This document shows positions 47,752 through 60,328 of a stretch of 64,000 nt of DNA, one piece after another. The stretch comes from Heterobasidion occidentale. Taxonomy: Eukaryota > Basidiomycota > Agaricomycetes > Russulales > Bondarzewiaceae. The stretch spans positions 868,001-932,000 of the forward strand of contig JBCAQO010000006.1 of the NCBI GenBank assembly GCA_039111635.1, in the 5' to 3' direction. The notes beneath the pieces are model-generated. The model saw only the letters and a list, made by a program, of their open reading frames with translations, made no database searches and was not told where the DNA came from. Position numbers and translations under genes: made by a program. Within the stretch, counting starts at the first letter, position 1. Each line of letters starts with the position of its first letter.

Positions 47752-49095
47752 TTCTGAGATCTGAGCAAAATCGGGTAAATAAGGTTGTGGGACGATTAGA
47801 CCAGTGCTCGTCGATCTTGCTAGAGACGCACCTTTGAAGATGTTATGATGGAAATTTTGTCTGGGGCGATAAGCGCACGAAGGCGACAAGGACAAAGAAC
47901 CTTCTAAAAGTCTATGTGTTGGCCGAGGCCTGGGGGCATCGATCAGCGATGCTCGGCGCTGTAACAACGGACGGGCGTACCTCTAGGAAAAGGTGAAGGG
48001 AAGGGGAGAGATGGAAAAAGGCGCGATGAGCAAAACTGCCATATATATGAAAGGCCTCCTGGAGCGGACCTTCAAAAAACGGCTCGGAACATGCCGTCGA
48101 GCGCCACTGAGCGCCACTTACAGCCACTGGGGAACTGGAACACACCCAGGCGGAAGCGCTGTGAACGATCGCGACCTACGTTCGCTGACGAAGACGACAC
48201 TGGACTATGCCAGATCGCTCACCGTACAGTCTGGCTCTGAGGTCTTTTAGAACAGCCCTTCTGGATTTTGGAAACTCCAATTTTGCGCACAGGATGTATA
48301 ACGGCTTTCAAAAGAGTCGAAGCGAGAGTCGAGCGAAGAAGAACGCAATTTTAGGTAAATACTGCAAGTGACGCAGTCCAGGGGAATCGTCGTCGCCGAT
48401 CGTCGCTTTTCGTACCAGTTCGTAAGGGCCAGAAACGGATGGAACCGGAGGATAAAGAATATAGGGAAACAAAGACAAAAACAAGACAAAAACAAGACAC
48501 AATAGGCCGAGAAGAAAAGACTGAGCGCGAAATCTGGGCGAAAAAAAACATGTGCATATGCCTAAGACAACAAAGATCTAAACGCAAAACTGAGCGGCGT
48601 GGGGCATAGACGCAAAACCGATACGCATGGTGAGCGAGAAGAATAGGAAGGCCAATAAAACGGTACAGGAAGGAGCGGTGCTGAGCGATCCGACCAGGGG
48701 GAAGAAGTGGCATAGCCGTGTATATTCCCGACGACAGCAACAGTAGCATTATTAGTGAATGGAGAGCGAGGCGACTGGAGAGGAATAAGAAAACGAAGTC
48801 CAACATTGGAATGGAAAGAGCGTGCCAGGCGTGGGACAGGATGGAAGCAACGGGTGCGAATTGGGACCGAAGCAAACGTGACAGTTGATTGCGGGGGGTA
48901 TATGGGAAGCGTGGCTGACTATATGTACCGATGACCGATGAGGCTGCGAAAAAAGGGAGGGACGGGGTAAGGAGAGCAAACGATGGTTGCGGTATGGTAA
49001 CGCCCTTTCAACTCCTCAGCTGGGAGGGAAGCTCAACGTGGAGAGACAGAGATAGAATCACGATAAGAGAGGGACAGAGTTAGAGACGACAGGAA
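47752..49095. other. eEF3 upstream region
   Basis: About 1.3 kb. The first 200 bp upstream of the eEF3 ATG probably hold a leader, possibly with an intron. A TATA-like CATATATATG sits near 48040-48050, about 290 bp from the ATG. The distal half lies next to the 3' end of the phosphatase gene. No open frame with a motif. Confidence 0.45.
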
Positions 49096-51090
49096 TTATA
49101 GCCCTCCATCTAACACTCCTCGAACATCATCCACGGTGCCCAGGTCAGCAAGGAATGGGCAGAGATCGGTGAGCTCCGTGTCATGGGGATCGTTGAACCA
49201 TGATGACACAGGGACAGCGTTATTGGGGTGGAAGATGTAGGAAGCAGGAGAGTTATCAAGGATGATGGTATCTGCTATGGGTCTGCCCAGTTGTGATAGG
49301 TCCTGCCATCCGATCCACGACGTCAGTAACAAGGAAGAAGATCGAATCAGTGGCTCATCACCTTGACATAATTGCCTTTATGGTTATAACAGCTTTCCCG
49401 GAACAGCCGATGGGTCACCACGCGATTCACGTCCAGCTTGTCTAATACTGGGTCCGCATACTATCAGAGCCATGTGTTAGAATATAACAATCACGATTCA
49501 AAATTTTGGCCAGCAGTTGCGCACCTTGCTCAGACTGGCAGTGAAGACCACGATCTCGTAGATCTCCCCCATCTTCTTCAAGAAATTGTCGACGCCAGGA
49601 CGCTTTATAACGTAGACGTTGTGCCAGTGATACTCGATCTCGACGGGCACGACATAGTCGGCCTGGTGTATTGACTGAACAGGGATGAATCCACGTCGCT
49701 CGAATGATGTATCGTGCCAGGAGAATGAGGTAGAAAACTGACTTTGAAGCTGCTGTGCACTAACGTCTCGTCCAGGTCGAGGACGAGGCATTTGCGGCCT
49801 GCGTGATGAGGTGCGATTGGGGGCAATAGTGGCCGAGGAACACCGTCCTTAGAACAGGAAGGCATAAGAACGAGGACAAGCGACAGAAGTGCAAGACAAA
49901 CACACCGGACCAATGGGTATTCCCGCTCCACCACTCATGATCAACCTATCCTCATCGTCCTCCACCTCATCGATTCCAGGACCCTCTTCGACGTCCTCGT
50001 CTTCCGTAAAACTCGTTCCATCGCTCTCGTCCCCCGATGAGTCATGCTGTGTCTTTGGCTGGACCACCTCCTCGCCGGTCGAGCCGGGTGGCTGAACGGC
50101 CCCAGACGTCACACCCTCGGTCTCCGATTGGGGCAAGACATGTCGAGTAGGCGTGGGCGGGATGACAACTTCCTTTTCCCCAGAAGACGGCGTCGCGGGA
50201 CCGACGTCAAGCGGCTGGAGCTGCGCTTCGGGCTGATTGGAGGTGGGGGCGTCGGCGGGCGTGGGTGTTGACACAGACTCGCCGGGGGCGGGCGTCTCTT
50301 GCACGGGCTGCGGCTCCTCGGTGTCAGGCAGGGGTGGCTTCTCAACGTCAGACGGGGCGGCATCCGGCACGGGGACTATGTCGAGATCGTCGGGGCCCTG
50401 CGCGGGCCCGACACACGGCACGAGGACGTGGACAAGGCGCGAAAAAAACGAGACGCGAGGGCGGTCGCGCGGGGATGCGGCCTTCTGTTTGCCTGTTGCG
50501 CGCGGCGTCGGCGTGGACGGGGGATCTGTCGTCGAAGAATGCGCGCCGTCAGAAGCGCCCTGGGTGCCTTTACGTCGGGACTGACGTGTATGGGTCTGGG
50601 TGCCCGTGAGGGTGGTGGAGAGAGAGCCCTTGTCCTTCTCCTTTTCCTTGTCAGCCTCGTCAGCCTGCTCTGAGGGCGGGGGAGGGACGGAAGATGCAGT
50701 CGTCGGCTCGACCGAGGCTGGCTCAGCGAGAGCGGACGACTCCTGCTGAGACACTGTAGGGTCCTGCCCTGGCTCAGAGCTTGCGCCTGCGCCATCTTGC
50801 GTCTTGACGCCCTCAGGGCCGTCGTGATGGGATGGGGTGGGAAGGTCAACTGTACTGGTGGTCACACCCTCCGCTGAAGCGGCCGTCTGGGGTGGGTGCT
50901 GCTCCTGTCCATGCTCGTTGCTGGTACCATTGGGATGCGCCTCGTCTGCTGTCGAAGTGGTATCTGCGACTTCTTTACCCTTCTTCGTCGCCTTGCGCCT
51001 AGCGAACAAACTGTGTTTGGAAGACTTGGCGGGTGCTGCTGCGGCTGCCTGAGTGACTGTGTCGTGAGAAGCGGTAGAAGAGGCGGCCAT
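49096..51090 (-). CDS. FCP1/SCP-type (Psr1/NIF-like) protein phosphatase
   Basis: ATG at 51090 ([10 protein letters not shown]); the open frame extends upstream only to a GTG. Stop at 49096. The first 400 residues are disordered, Pro/Thr/Glu-rich, with a short hydrophobic [11 protein letters not shown] segment. The catalytic domain has [15 protein letters not shown], the DxDxT nucleophile motif of HAD-type Ser/Thr phosphatases, then [40 protein letters not shown] and [19 protein letters not shown], and ends [12 protein letters not shown]. This order is that of Psr1/Psr2 and SCP phosphatases; Psr1 acts at the plasma membrane in stress responses, SCPs on RNA polymerase II. The long N-terminus favours the Psr type. 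Four short introns interrupt the catalytic part. Confidence 0.9.
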
Positions 51091-52281
51091 AGGAGACACG
51101 AGGCAGGCGGGGGTATGAACGAGGTAGAGCGGGAGACAGACAACACAGCGAATGCCTCCGCCGCGAGTGTGCTAGTCCAAGGCGTGTTTCGTTACGTAAC
51201 ACTTTCTCACCCAGGCGCTACAGCTCCAGTGCTCGACAACAACCAGGCCTTCCCAGCCAGTGGTTGGCAGCAATGCTATATGTATGGAAGAGGCGTCGGT
51301 GTACAGGCATGTGTCCATGATCGTTGATACCCAATAAGTTGAGCTACGCAAGGTCACATCGCATCTCTTCATAAGTAGGGTCGCTCGTTCAGAATCATGC
51401 GCTCGGATCAGCCCCATTTGATCGAAAGGTGCCTGGTATCTCAAATATACATGCAATAATTGCCAGCCAACGCAGAGCGTGAAAAGGGGAATTTATGACC
51501 AGAGGACATTGGACTATGTGATAGAAAGTCAAGGAGAGACAGAAAGAAGAAGACATGACAAAAAACAGGGGCGCTGCATTCGAGCGCAAGATTTAGTATT
51601 GGCGAAAATGTATTTGACGAGCCAAGATGCGTTGATTGATCGTGCAGATTCCCGAGCGATCGGGACACTCTGCGAGACTCTGCGTGGCTTGTATCGCGAC
51701 CAAGGGGAAACCGCAGGCAGACGGATCCCAAAACCTAGGCTGGAGCGTGCTTGTGCATGGTCTCCATAGAGCGCGATGCTGTATCTCGAGCGACTGCGAT
51801 CTGCATGTAGACGGCGCTATTAGACGGCGTCTTTCTTTCGAGGCCGATATCGAGCGATATCAAAAGTTCCAAGGAAGTATGTAAGAGATCATTAGTCATC
51901 CTGGAGCGTGGTAACTCCTTATGGAATCGGGGAGATGCGGGCGGCTCTCGGCGCGCGAGGTCTGTCTGTGAGGGACGAGTGAGCATGGGCGTCGGCGACC
52001 TCGATGACGAGAGTACGGAGTCTGCTCACGATGTCAAAATGGCGTGCCACGGAGCGCTTAGCGTTGGTGAGGGCATGAGAGAAAGCCAGGCGGTCGGAGA
52101 TGTGGCTGAATGAATGTGACGGCGTGACCCGGGACAGGTGGCTGCGGTTGGTAAGCAGCTGTAAGCAGGGAGCGTGAGAAGGGGCCTGATAAGGAAAGGG
52201 GGATTGTACATAAGCCGAGAGGGACGCAAAGCCGAGACACAAGCCGACCGCACGCGCGAGCCCTAAGTCAAAGTTGAAAAG
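51091..52281. other. Divergent intergenic region, phosphatase / bZIP gene
   Basis: 1.2 kb between the divergent starts of the phosphatase and bZIP genes. Short open frames only; nothing recognised. Confidence 0.4.
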
Positions 52282-53315
52282 ATGTCAGCAAGCGAAGGGA
52301 GAGCAGGCGAGGTGGAGCTTCGGGGGCGGCGGGGGTCGTTCATGGAGGAGATGGAGGAGCTGAAGATGGAGGGTGAGTGGCTGCGGCAAGGACCGAGCGT
52401 GGCGTTCTTACTAATGTCGAGGGGGCGGACTACGTGTTGGTTGACTGCACGACCCATGTTAGCACACTCGGCGTACCAGCAGCAGCAGAACACCAACGCC
52501 GTCAATGTCGCCCAGCTCACACAGAACCCGACCCCCCCGCCTGCCGTCTCTGCCCAGGACCTCCAGGCGGGCCCCGGCCACCCGCAGCCGCCCACAATCC
52601 ACACAATGCGTCTTCGCCAGGAGGCTCCGCCTGTAACTCAGCCACCGCCCCGCTCCTCCCGCAAACGCAAGTCTCCTCCTAACCCTGATCCTGCCCAGCC
52701 CGCCCCTCCTCCCCCGCTCCAGGCAACCATGCAGCACACCCTCCCTCCTCCACACACCCTCGTCCCGCCCCCGCACATGCCCAATCCCCACGCCCTCCCC
52801 CCCTATCAGTACGCACCCGCCGACTACTCCACCGCCGGTCTCCCTCCTCCCCACCAGGTACACGCTATCCCCCCCGGCGTGCACGAGCAGTCCCTCCCCT
52901 CTCCCGAGCAGCAGCAGCAGCAACAACAACAACAGCAGCAGCAGCAACAGCCCAACGCCAGGACACTCAGCCAGAGCAAGCGAGCAGAGCAGAATCGAAA
53001 GGCCCAGCGCGCGTTCAGAGAGCGGCGAGACCAGTGCGTGCCTTTTCTCTCCCTCTCTCCCACCGAACCGTGTTCATCGCCCACGCATACAGACACGTGA
53101 AGGCCCTCGAGTCCCGCTCTCAGCTCCTCGACGCCGCCCTCGCGTCCGCAGACGAAGCGAACAGGCGCTGGGAGGAATGCCGTGCCCTCGTCGATCAGCT
53201 GCGCATCGAGAATGCCGCCCTCCGCTCCGCGCTCAGCCAGGCGCAGGTCATGACCAGCAACAATTCTCTCAACAACCCATCGGGCGACAAGGGGGGAGAG
53301 AAGACCGACACGTAG
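52282..53315 (+). CDS. AP-1/Yap-like bZIP transcription factor
   Basis: ATG at 52282, stop 53313-53315. Exon 1 ends at 52372; a 90-nt GT-AG intron (52373-52462) joins GAGG to CACACTCG, giving EAHSAYQQQQ. Then comes a Pro/Gln-rich region with a run of 14 glutamines (52909-52950), and the basic region SKRAEQNRKAQRAFRERR, whose NxxAQxxFR signature marks the fungal Yap/Pap1 group. The second intron (about 53034-53096) separates it from the zipper HVKALESRSQLLDAALASAD. The protein is short (about 280-310 aa) and ends soon after the zipper. The typical C-terminal cysteine-rich domain of Yap1 is absent, so redox control like Yap1 is not indicated. Targets unknown. Confidence 0.87.
52909..52950 (+). 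repeat. CAG/CAA repeat encoding 14 glutamines
   Basis: Mixed CAG and CAA codons just upstream of the bZIP basic region. The mixture makes slippage less likely than a pure repeat. Confidence 0.9.
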
Positions 53316-53857
53316 GGAGAGTGGGCCCTCGGACTGTCTGTGTCGTCGTGATCGGATCGAGGTGTTCGCATTCATACTTTCTCTTGGCTCATTGTACACC
53401 AGCCGTTCAGTCTTACAAAACGTTAGCCATCCCCTCAACGTGTCTCCGTTCTGGTCGTAATCCCGTTGAGCCTGAGCGCGGTTGCCGATTGTACACTACC
53501 CGTCTTTATTCTTCAAATTTTCGTCTGTTGTTCTCCGAGACCGTACCCTGTTATTTAGAATGTCGACCGCCCCAGTTTGCTCGAGCAGACCAGGCGTCCA
53601 AATTGACAGAAGTCATATCACTCCTTCTACGCCTTGACCTGCCCGATCCCGCGTTGAGTTCGAAAGAGACTTTAGAGTTGGGCTTCGACGCTGCGTCAGT
53701 AACTCACACGAACCGCCGATCATATCATCAAGATGTCGATGTCGACGATTGACTTTACATGACCCTCGCTTTGTCAGTCGTTGTCTAAGCAAGCTGGTTC
53801 CTTTTCTCTCGACCGCCCTCCAACGACCCACGTCCATCCCACCTGCTCCTGCTCGCC
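53316..53857. other. Convergent intergenic region
   Basis: 542 bp between the stops of the bZIP and transporter genes. An open frame of 191 codons starting at 53177 overlaps the bZIP zipper in another phase and is a shadow. Confidence 0.4.
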
Positions 53858-56142
53858 CTAGTCCTCGACGCCCCTCTCGACATCCTTCGCGGACCACATC
53901 CCGACGAACGATATCCCCACGAGCCCCACGATCCACAAATACTGCCCCACCCCGCCATACCCGAGCGACAGCGCTGCCAACGCACTATGCCCGAGCCCGT
54001 CGAACGGCCCCATCGGACACCAGGCATCAACATCGCACCACAGGAGCGAGCGGGATCAGCGTCCGTCCGTCTGACTACCGGGCATCGCGACGCACCTGAC
54101 AAAGGCGCTCGCCGCCGCCTGCGCGAGCGCCATCCCGGACTGCGAGAGCCCGTTGGCGGCGCCGAGCGACGCCGCGTTTGGCGCGCGCTCCTTGACGAGG
54201 ATCATGTTTATCCTGACGTGTACGAGGCGAGTCAAAAATAACAATGCAGCCCCGGTGAGTCAGCACTCGCGGTACCCTCGAGCGATTAAGCCCAGGAGTG
54301 ACTACCGGGAGCAGCCCCGCCATCCGCGCATCGCGGCGTAGAGGTGGATCGCTGATGCGACGTGCGCGGAGGAGGAGCGCCTCGCGAAGCAGCAGCAGCA
54401 CGCGGGACGGGCGACTCACGAAAATGCCATCCGGGCGCTCTTGGCGAGCGCGATCATCGCGACGAGTCCGCCCCACACCACCGCCCGCGCGCGCGGATGG
54501 ACGTGCTCGAGCCCGCGTGGGGCGTCTGTGCGATCGCCGGCCTCGTCGGGGAGCCCGAGCCAGGCTGCGGCGTTGGCGAGCGGTAGGAGCAGGAAGCACC
54601 AGGGCCAGAGCGCGGCGCAGGCGCTGTGCACGCGCGCGTGCCCGTGGCGTGCGAGGAGCAGCGGGAGGACCAGGAGTTGCAGGAGCGAGGCGAGGCCTCC
54701 CGCGAGCGCGAGGCAGAACTCTGCGTCCGCCGTCTGGGCGATGAAAGGTTGCGAAGGGGGTGACCATTATGTCTGGGAATGGTCAAGGCGGGGAGCGACG
54801 CACCGAAAATGCGAGGCCACCCGTCTCGATGGGCGCAGTGCTCAGCAGCGCGAACGCGGTGTCGTGCGCGGTCGCGATGAAGCTGAGCGCGAGGCCAGAG
54901 AGGCAGACAGCGCGGAGATGGGGCGCGGAGAGCAGTGCGATGATCCCGTGGGCTTTGGCGAACCCGAGATCCTCCTCCTCTTCGATCTCTGCCGCAGCGA
55001 GAGACGGCGAGCCCGCGGGTTCTGCCTCGTGTCCCCCCGGCGGAAGTGTCTGGAGAGCGTCTGAGTTTGGCAGATATAGCACTGATTATTGGGCGGTTGT
55101 GCCGTACTTCGTTCATGAAATGGTATGCAAAATTCATGCACGCGAACGCGACGCCTGCCGTCAAAATCCCCGGCAGGAAATTAGGAAACGCGCGGAAGAA
55201 GATGTTGTCGCAGACGCGGGGGTACGTCGTCGCTGGATTTGAGAACGTGGTGCCGATGAATGTCCTGAAACAAACGTACGCAGCCGTTGGTATCTATCAA
55301 TCACCACCACACTGGATGCTATCAGAGAGGACGGCACTTAAATCACGGACCCAACTGTGTTGCCTAGCGGCTCTGCGAAGCCGAACACGGAGAATGCGAT
55401 GGCTTGGTTTGACGAGTCGGTGATCTCGCCCAGCATCGACGTTACGACGGCCATGTTTGCAGACGACAAGCTAGCTGAGGTAGGAAGCTATCTCTGCTGA
55501 TGCTCGGTACTAGACGGGACTGCGCTCACTGATGCAAGAGATGAGGACGGCGACGGCGACAGAGCGGGAGAAGCCAAATAGAAAGCTACTCATCGCCATG
55601 CCTGCGACGCTCCACAGCATGATGGGCCGCCGGCCTATTTTATCTGTCCATGACGCAGCGGGGCTTCAGATGACCGCCGAGCCTCGAAAGGGCGGTGAGC
55701 ACTGACCAGAAAGCCTGACCAGCTGATGGACCGCGAACAGCTGCATCGTCGAGAACGCGCTGTCGAGGATCCCGCTGAGCGGTCCAGCGGACGCAGCCGA
55801 GTCTTCCCCCAGCTCGGGCAGTGCAGGTCGAAGGTCTGCCAACATCGCGTTGACGGAAGGTGAGATTTGGCCCATTACCATCGGCTCAACAAGGTGGAGG
55901 GCGCAGAGGCACGCGAGCTGCATCACTGGCAGCGGAGTCATCTGCATGAGCAGCCGGGCGTTCTGCAGGGCCGCCTGGTACGGGAGAGGAGGGATCGCAG
56001 CGGACGCGGACGGCAGGAGCGGGTTTGTTTCGTCGAACTGCTCGCCTGCAAGTAGACCACCGTGTGGAGCACGGTGGTGCTCCTCGGGCCCTCCGCTCAG
56101 AGCTAATGTTGACCCACTGGACAGTAGTAAGGGGGCCGACAT
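53858..56142 (-). CDS. Major facilitator superfamily transporter
   Basis: ATG at 56142 (MSAPLLLSSG), stop 53858-53860, ten or so exons. After a cytoplasmic N-terminus with NPLLPSASAA, helix 1 starts QLACLCALHLVEPMVMGQI. The loop between helices 2 and 3 has WTDKIGRRPIMLWSV, the MFS signature. Later helices read SSFLFGFSRSVAVAV, AIAFSVFGFAEPLGNTVG, LRAVCLSGLALSFIATAHD, LASLLQLLVLPLLLARHG, WGGLVAMIALAKSA and, last, YLWIVGLVGISFVGMWS. A loop of about 40 residues, acidic in part (EIEEEEDLG), separates the halves. The family fits general-substrate MFS (ZIFL-like) transporters; substrate unknown. PHS1 diverges from it with 610 bp between. Confidence 0.85.
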
Positions 56143-56752
56143 GGTAGGGACTGACCCTTGACCTCAAAGGCAATAATATGAGAGAGAAGAAGACGCTGGT
56201 ATGGACTGGAAGCGAGGGCTGCCATTCGTTGAATGGATCGGGGGCCAGTATTGGGCTTGGACGGGCGATCGTACAATAGGCAAGCCTCCGACGTTCCATG
56301 CATCAGTCAGAGGCCTCGATTGAAGGTGCAAGACTTGAACATTGAGAGTGTCGGACATGTCAGGCTAGCGTCATTCGGTTTGAAGTAATTGCTCTCCTTT
56401 GCAACTTTTGACGCGGGAGGTTGATCTATGATGGTGACGCCTGATGAGCGGACTAAGAAGGGTTTCGAGAGTGAGACTGCTGGCAGGGAGAAACATGTCC
56501 AGCATGTATACACCTGCTACGCTTACTCGAAGTCATGCTGCCTCTCGACTTGTTCTGTTGATGTCAAGCAAAGCAGAGCTTAAAGCGTGTGCTTGCAGCG
56601 CGATGGTGCAGGTGTGGTCGGTGAATATACCGCACCGAGGAGATGGCGCGGCTTGTTCGCGACACAACGGTGGGGTTTGGCTTGGGCGCTCCCCACTGGA
56701 TTTGTCCCCGAAGTGACCTCTTCCACCTGCCACCCCGTCAAGCGACACTGCG
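56143..56752. other. Divergent intergenic region, transporter / PHS1
   Basis: 610 bp. Short frames only. An upstream in-frame ATG at 56643 could extend PHS1 but reads a non-conserved leader. Confidence 0.4.
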
Positions 56753-57723
56753 ATGTCTCAAAAAACGACCACGAAATCTCACAGCACACAAAAGAAGTGA
56801 GTCGCGTCTTGGTCGTGTCGTTTTGGCGACAGCTCACGCCGCCATCGCGTCCACAGCGACCCCGCCCCTCGTGAAGGCCTACCTCGTCCTCTACAACCTC
56901 CTCTCCGCATGCGGGTGGTCCTATGTCCTCTACCTGACGCTCACCCACCTCGCCACGCCATCAGCATCAGCATCGATCGCCACGCCCGCATACATACCTC
57001 CATTCGTGCCCCAGGCCCTCGTGCCTCTCTACAAGCGCGCGACCACGGCAAGCGCGGCCGTCGGCGATCCAACCCTGTACGTGCAGAGCGCGGCGCTCCT
57101 GGAGGTCCTCCACGTCCTCTTCGGCTTCGTGCGCAGCCCGCTCGGCACCACCGCCATGCAGGTCGCGAGCCGGCTGTACCTCGTCTGGGGTATCGCGCCG
57201 CGTTTCTCGTCGGTGCGTCTCCCGCGCGCCTCCCTTTCTTCATCAGTCCCACGCTCAACGATGGTCGGTCGGTACGGCGTGCGCAGGCGCGCGCGAGCCC
57301 GTTCTACGCTAGCATGGTGCTCTCGTGGTCCGTGACGGAGGTCATCCGGTACACGTTCTACGCGGCGTCGCTCGTGGGGAGCGAGCCGCGCGCGCTGCTG
57401 TGGCTGCGCTACACCACGTTCTACGTCCTCTACCCCACCGGCGCGGGCTCGGAGGCGTTCGTTGCGCTCGCGACGCTCCCGCTCGAGACACCTCTCAACG
57501 AATGGAACGTGGAGTCGATCGGGCGTGCGGTGCTGTTCGGCGTTTGGTGGCCAGGTAAGCACACCGACATTCACTATCTTTTATCTTAGAATGATCAAAT
57601 GGACGTCGACGATGCCTTGCTTTTTCGTCCGATAGGGCTGTATGTGATGTACACGTACATGATGAAGCAACGTCGCAAGGTGTTCGGAGGACAGAGGGCC
57701 GCAAAGCCCAAGTCTTCTTGATC
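56753..57723 (+). CDS. PHS1: Very-long-chain 3-hydroxyacyl-CoA dehydratase
   Basis: Stop 57721-57723. The body is clear: TPPLVKAYLVLYNLLSACGW, YVQSAALLEVLHVLFGFVRS, MQVASRLYLVWGI, then SPFYASMVLSWSVTEVIRYT and LRYTTFYVLYPTGAGSEAF, ending KPKSS. This is the PTPLA/HACD family, an ER membrane enzyme removing water in the third step of fatty-acid elongation; the TEVIRYTFY segment contains the glutamate and tyrosines of the known active-site region. The start is less sure. ATG 56753 gives MSQKTTTKSHSTQKK, natural for the family, but canonical splicing from its GTGAGT donor to the acceptor at about 56856 does not hold frame; one base would need to change, or the alternative start at 56643 be used. 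Confidence 0.88.
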
Positions 57724-57838
57724 CTTGTAGATCGAAGAGCCAATGGTATGACGAAAGCATTTACGATATCCCTCACACCGTACCAGATCTACTTTTTTTT
57801 TGAATTCGAAAGAGGCAGGCTAACGTCCCACTACATGA

Positions 57839-59807
57839 TCACGGCCTGTTGTTCGCGTCCCGTGCAAACCCGACCCTCGCCCCGTTCGAATAATCATAAA
57901 TTGAGTACCCTAGATGGGCACCCCGAGCATCCCCAGCCCGCCACCGATGAGCACCGCGATATCGCACGCAGAACAACGGGATAGACCAACGACTCACAGG
58001 ACTTGAGAAACTCGTCCCCGACGATGGCCAGGTTCGGCGAGAACCCGTCCCCGGCCGCGAGGATCCCGCCGACGCAGTCCGGGGACCCAAGGGCCGTGCG
58101 CCCAAGATTGAAGTCGCGCAGGTCGATCGCGAAGCGGTTCCCGTCAAAGGACAGCTCGATCGTGAGTCGTGATGCGCACGGGTAGGTATAGAAGCCTGCA
58201 GAAGGCGCGACAGTTTCAGACGTATGAGGACTCGAAACGCGTGCTATGCTACAAGGCTCACCAGAGCCGAACTGGGTCGCGGGTTTAGATCCTGGGACGA
58301 GGGCGTAGAACCGGGCGGCCAGTTCGTTCGGGAGGTATATGAGCGTCGTGCCCGTGTCGATGGCCTGTCGAACGTATTCCGGTCTCGTTATCAGCTCGGC
58401 AAACAAGGAGAGATGCACGAACGGCCAAAAGATTTGTCTCGGCGACTTGTTCGTTCGCTGCGACGCCGTCCATGCCGATGGCCCAATAAGTCTGTGAAAG
58501 GAAAATAAATAAAGACGCTGCTATCAACGTGGAGCGACGCACCCGAGACTTTACCGGGATCCAAATGATACTCGATGTGCCGTCGATATGGTCCCCATCA
58601 ACACAGCCAAAGCAAACCTACAAATAAAAATCGACTCATCAGCACCAGCCCGCCACTGCGCCGATGACGCGCACCTCAGATCCGGTCTCCTGCCGCCTCT
58701 CAAGATGGACCGAGAACAGCGGCGCGGCGAGCTGTCCCTCTTGGATGAGGTTCTCGAAGAACGTCGGCCTGCGAGACTGCGCGATCGTGCCGAACGCCAT
58801 CCCAAGCAGGCCGTCGTTCGGCTGGCCCTGAAAATCGGCAGACTCGCTGTCAATGGCGCCGAAGGTCTGCTGCTGGACGGTGAACCCCGCAAGAGACACG
58901 ACGTCTGTGGCAAGCGTGCCAGACACTTCGCCGCTCCCCTGTACAGCGAGTTTATCAGAAAAAAAATGATCCAGGGGAAATGTAATGATGAGCGAGGGGT
59001 GGTATAAGACACACATAGGTGATCGAAAAAGGCTGATCGTTGTTGATGTACGTGCTGCTCTGCGCCGGGTCAAACGAGCGCCCGCTGCAGCTGGTGCAGT
59101 TGACAGGCACCCAGAGGTCCGCGGAGCCGGTGTCGATGTCGACCGTGAGCCCCTGCGCCGGCGTGCCGATGTCCACCGGGCCATAATACAAGAGGTCGAC
59201 GTTTCCGGGTACGAAGTCTTGCAGCGGCTCGATGCCCGTGCCCATCCCAAGGTCCTCGTCGGCGTCCCCGGCATCTGCGGCGCCTGCGTCGTCGGCAGAC
59301 GAGGGGAAGGGATCTGTAGACGGAGGTGCAGATGGAGATGGAGAGGTGGTGGCGGAGGTGATGTTGCCGAATGGGTACAGGACGTGCGGGAGGGAGGGAG
59401 ATTGCACGTCAGACGATGGATCGAAAACGGAGGGCTCGTAGAACTGTGCGACGTCGATCTGTTCCGGGTTGAGCCCCAGGCCCTGGAGGAACTGCGCGGC
59501 TTGTGCATATTTGGATAAGATATCATTCAGCTCTTGTATCTATATAACACGATGGTGAGATCGCATTCCGAAAGCGGGTTCAAAAAAAAAGGTGTCCAAG
59601 ACCAAATCTTACCGCACGTGTCGGGTCGAAGAGGTGTACCACGTCGCCGTTATGTATGATCGTCGTCTGTTGCGTCGCTCTACGACTGAGCTTGACCCGC
59701 ACGCCCCCACGTGAGGAACCAGAGTTATGCACGGGAGAAGACGCTACGCCAAGTATGAGTGCACAAAGCGTGAGAGGCAGGACGTGCCGGTAGGATGGGA
59801 CGACCAT
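57839..59807 (-). CDS. Secreted pepsin-like aspartic protease (family A1)
   Basis: ATG at 59807 gives a signal peptide, MVVPSYRHVLPLTLCALILG, then a propeptide of over 100 residues. The mature part has LLYYGPVDIGTPAQGLTVDI then DTGSADLWVP (first catalytic Asp), SGTLATDVVSLAGF, NDGLLGMAFG, and AIDTGTTLIYLP (second catalytic Asp), ending YSIYDYSNGARVGFA. Stop 57839-57841. A sequon, NCTS, lies after the first active site. At least six introns. Members are secreted or vacuolar endopeptidases active at acid pH. A broken copy of this gene's 5' end lies 30 kb away at about 29.3 kb. It diverges from a GH16 gene, 521 bp between ATGs. Confidence 0.9.
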
Positions 59808-60328
59808 GATGAGCGCGACGTGGATGAATTCTTGGGGAACCCATAGCTCGTGGTGGATTTGCAGGGCATTGGATACTGGACTGTTGGATCTGTTGGTGAT
59901 TATGGGTGCCGCTCAGGTTGCCTCGGGGCGGCCGGCAGCTCCCGGCGGAGGACAGGGAGGATCTCCGCGACGGATGCGGCATCCAACCTCGTCCACCGTC
60001 GCTCCTCCATGAACGAGTCGACTGCACCGATCGTCGTCCGGCCCCGGCCCACTGGTCCGCATTCCTCTCGACCGTGCAGGCTCACTTCTATGCGATCCAG
60101 ACGAGCAGGCTCGTATGCAACGGTCCCAGAAGAGGATATGACACCAGGCTGTCAGTCCAGATGTCAACATGCCCTCTTCAACTCGACCGGGGTTCCCTGC
60201 CCACCCCCTCCTATTCTCTTCACGTCCGGCACGTCCCAAACACATCTCCCATCCCCTCGCGCTCCTTTTCCTCCATAGTAAACCACGCTCCCTCCCTCCC
60301 TCCATAGCCACCCGACCCGCTCACCCGA
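59808..60328. promoter_or_regulatory. Divergent upstream region of two secreted-enzyme genes
   Basis: 521 bp between the protease and GH16 start codons. The protease-proximal 110 bp are conserved in the relic at 29338-29433, so this part was copied with the gene. The GH16-proximal side is pyrimidine-rich. Confidence 0.5.
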
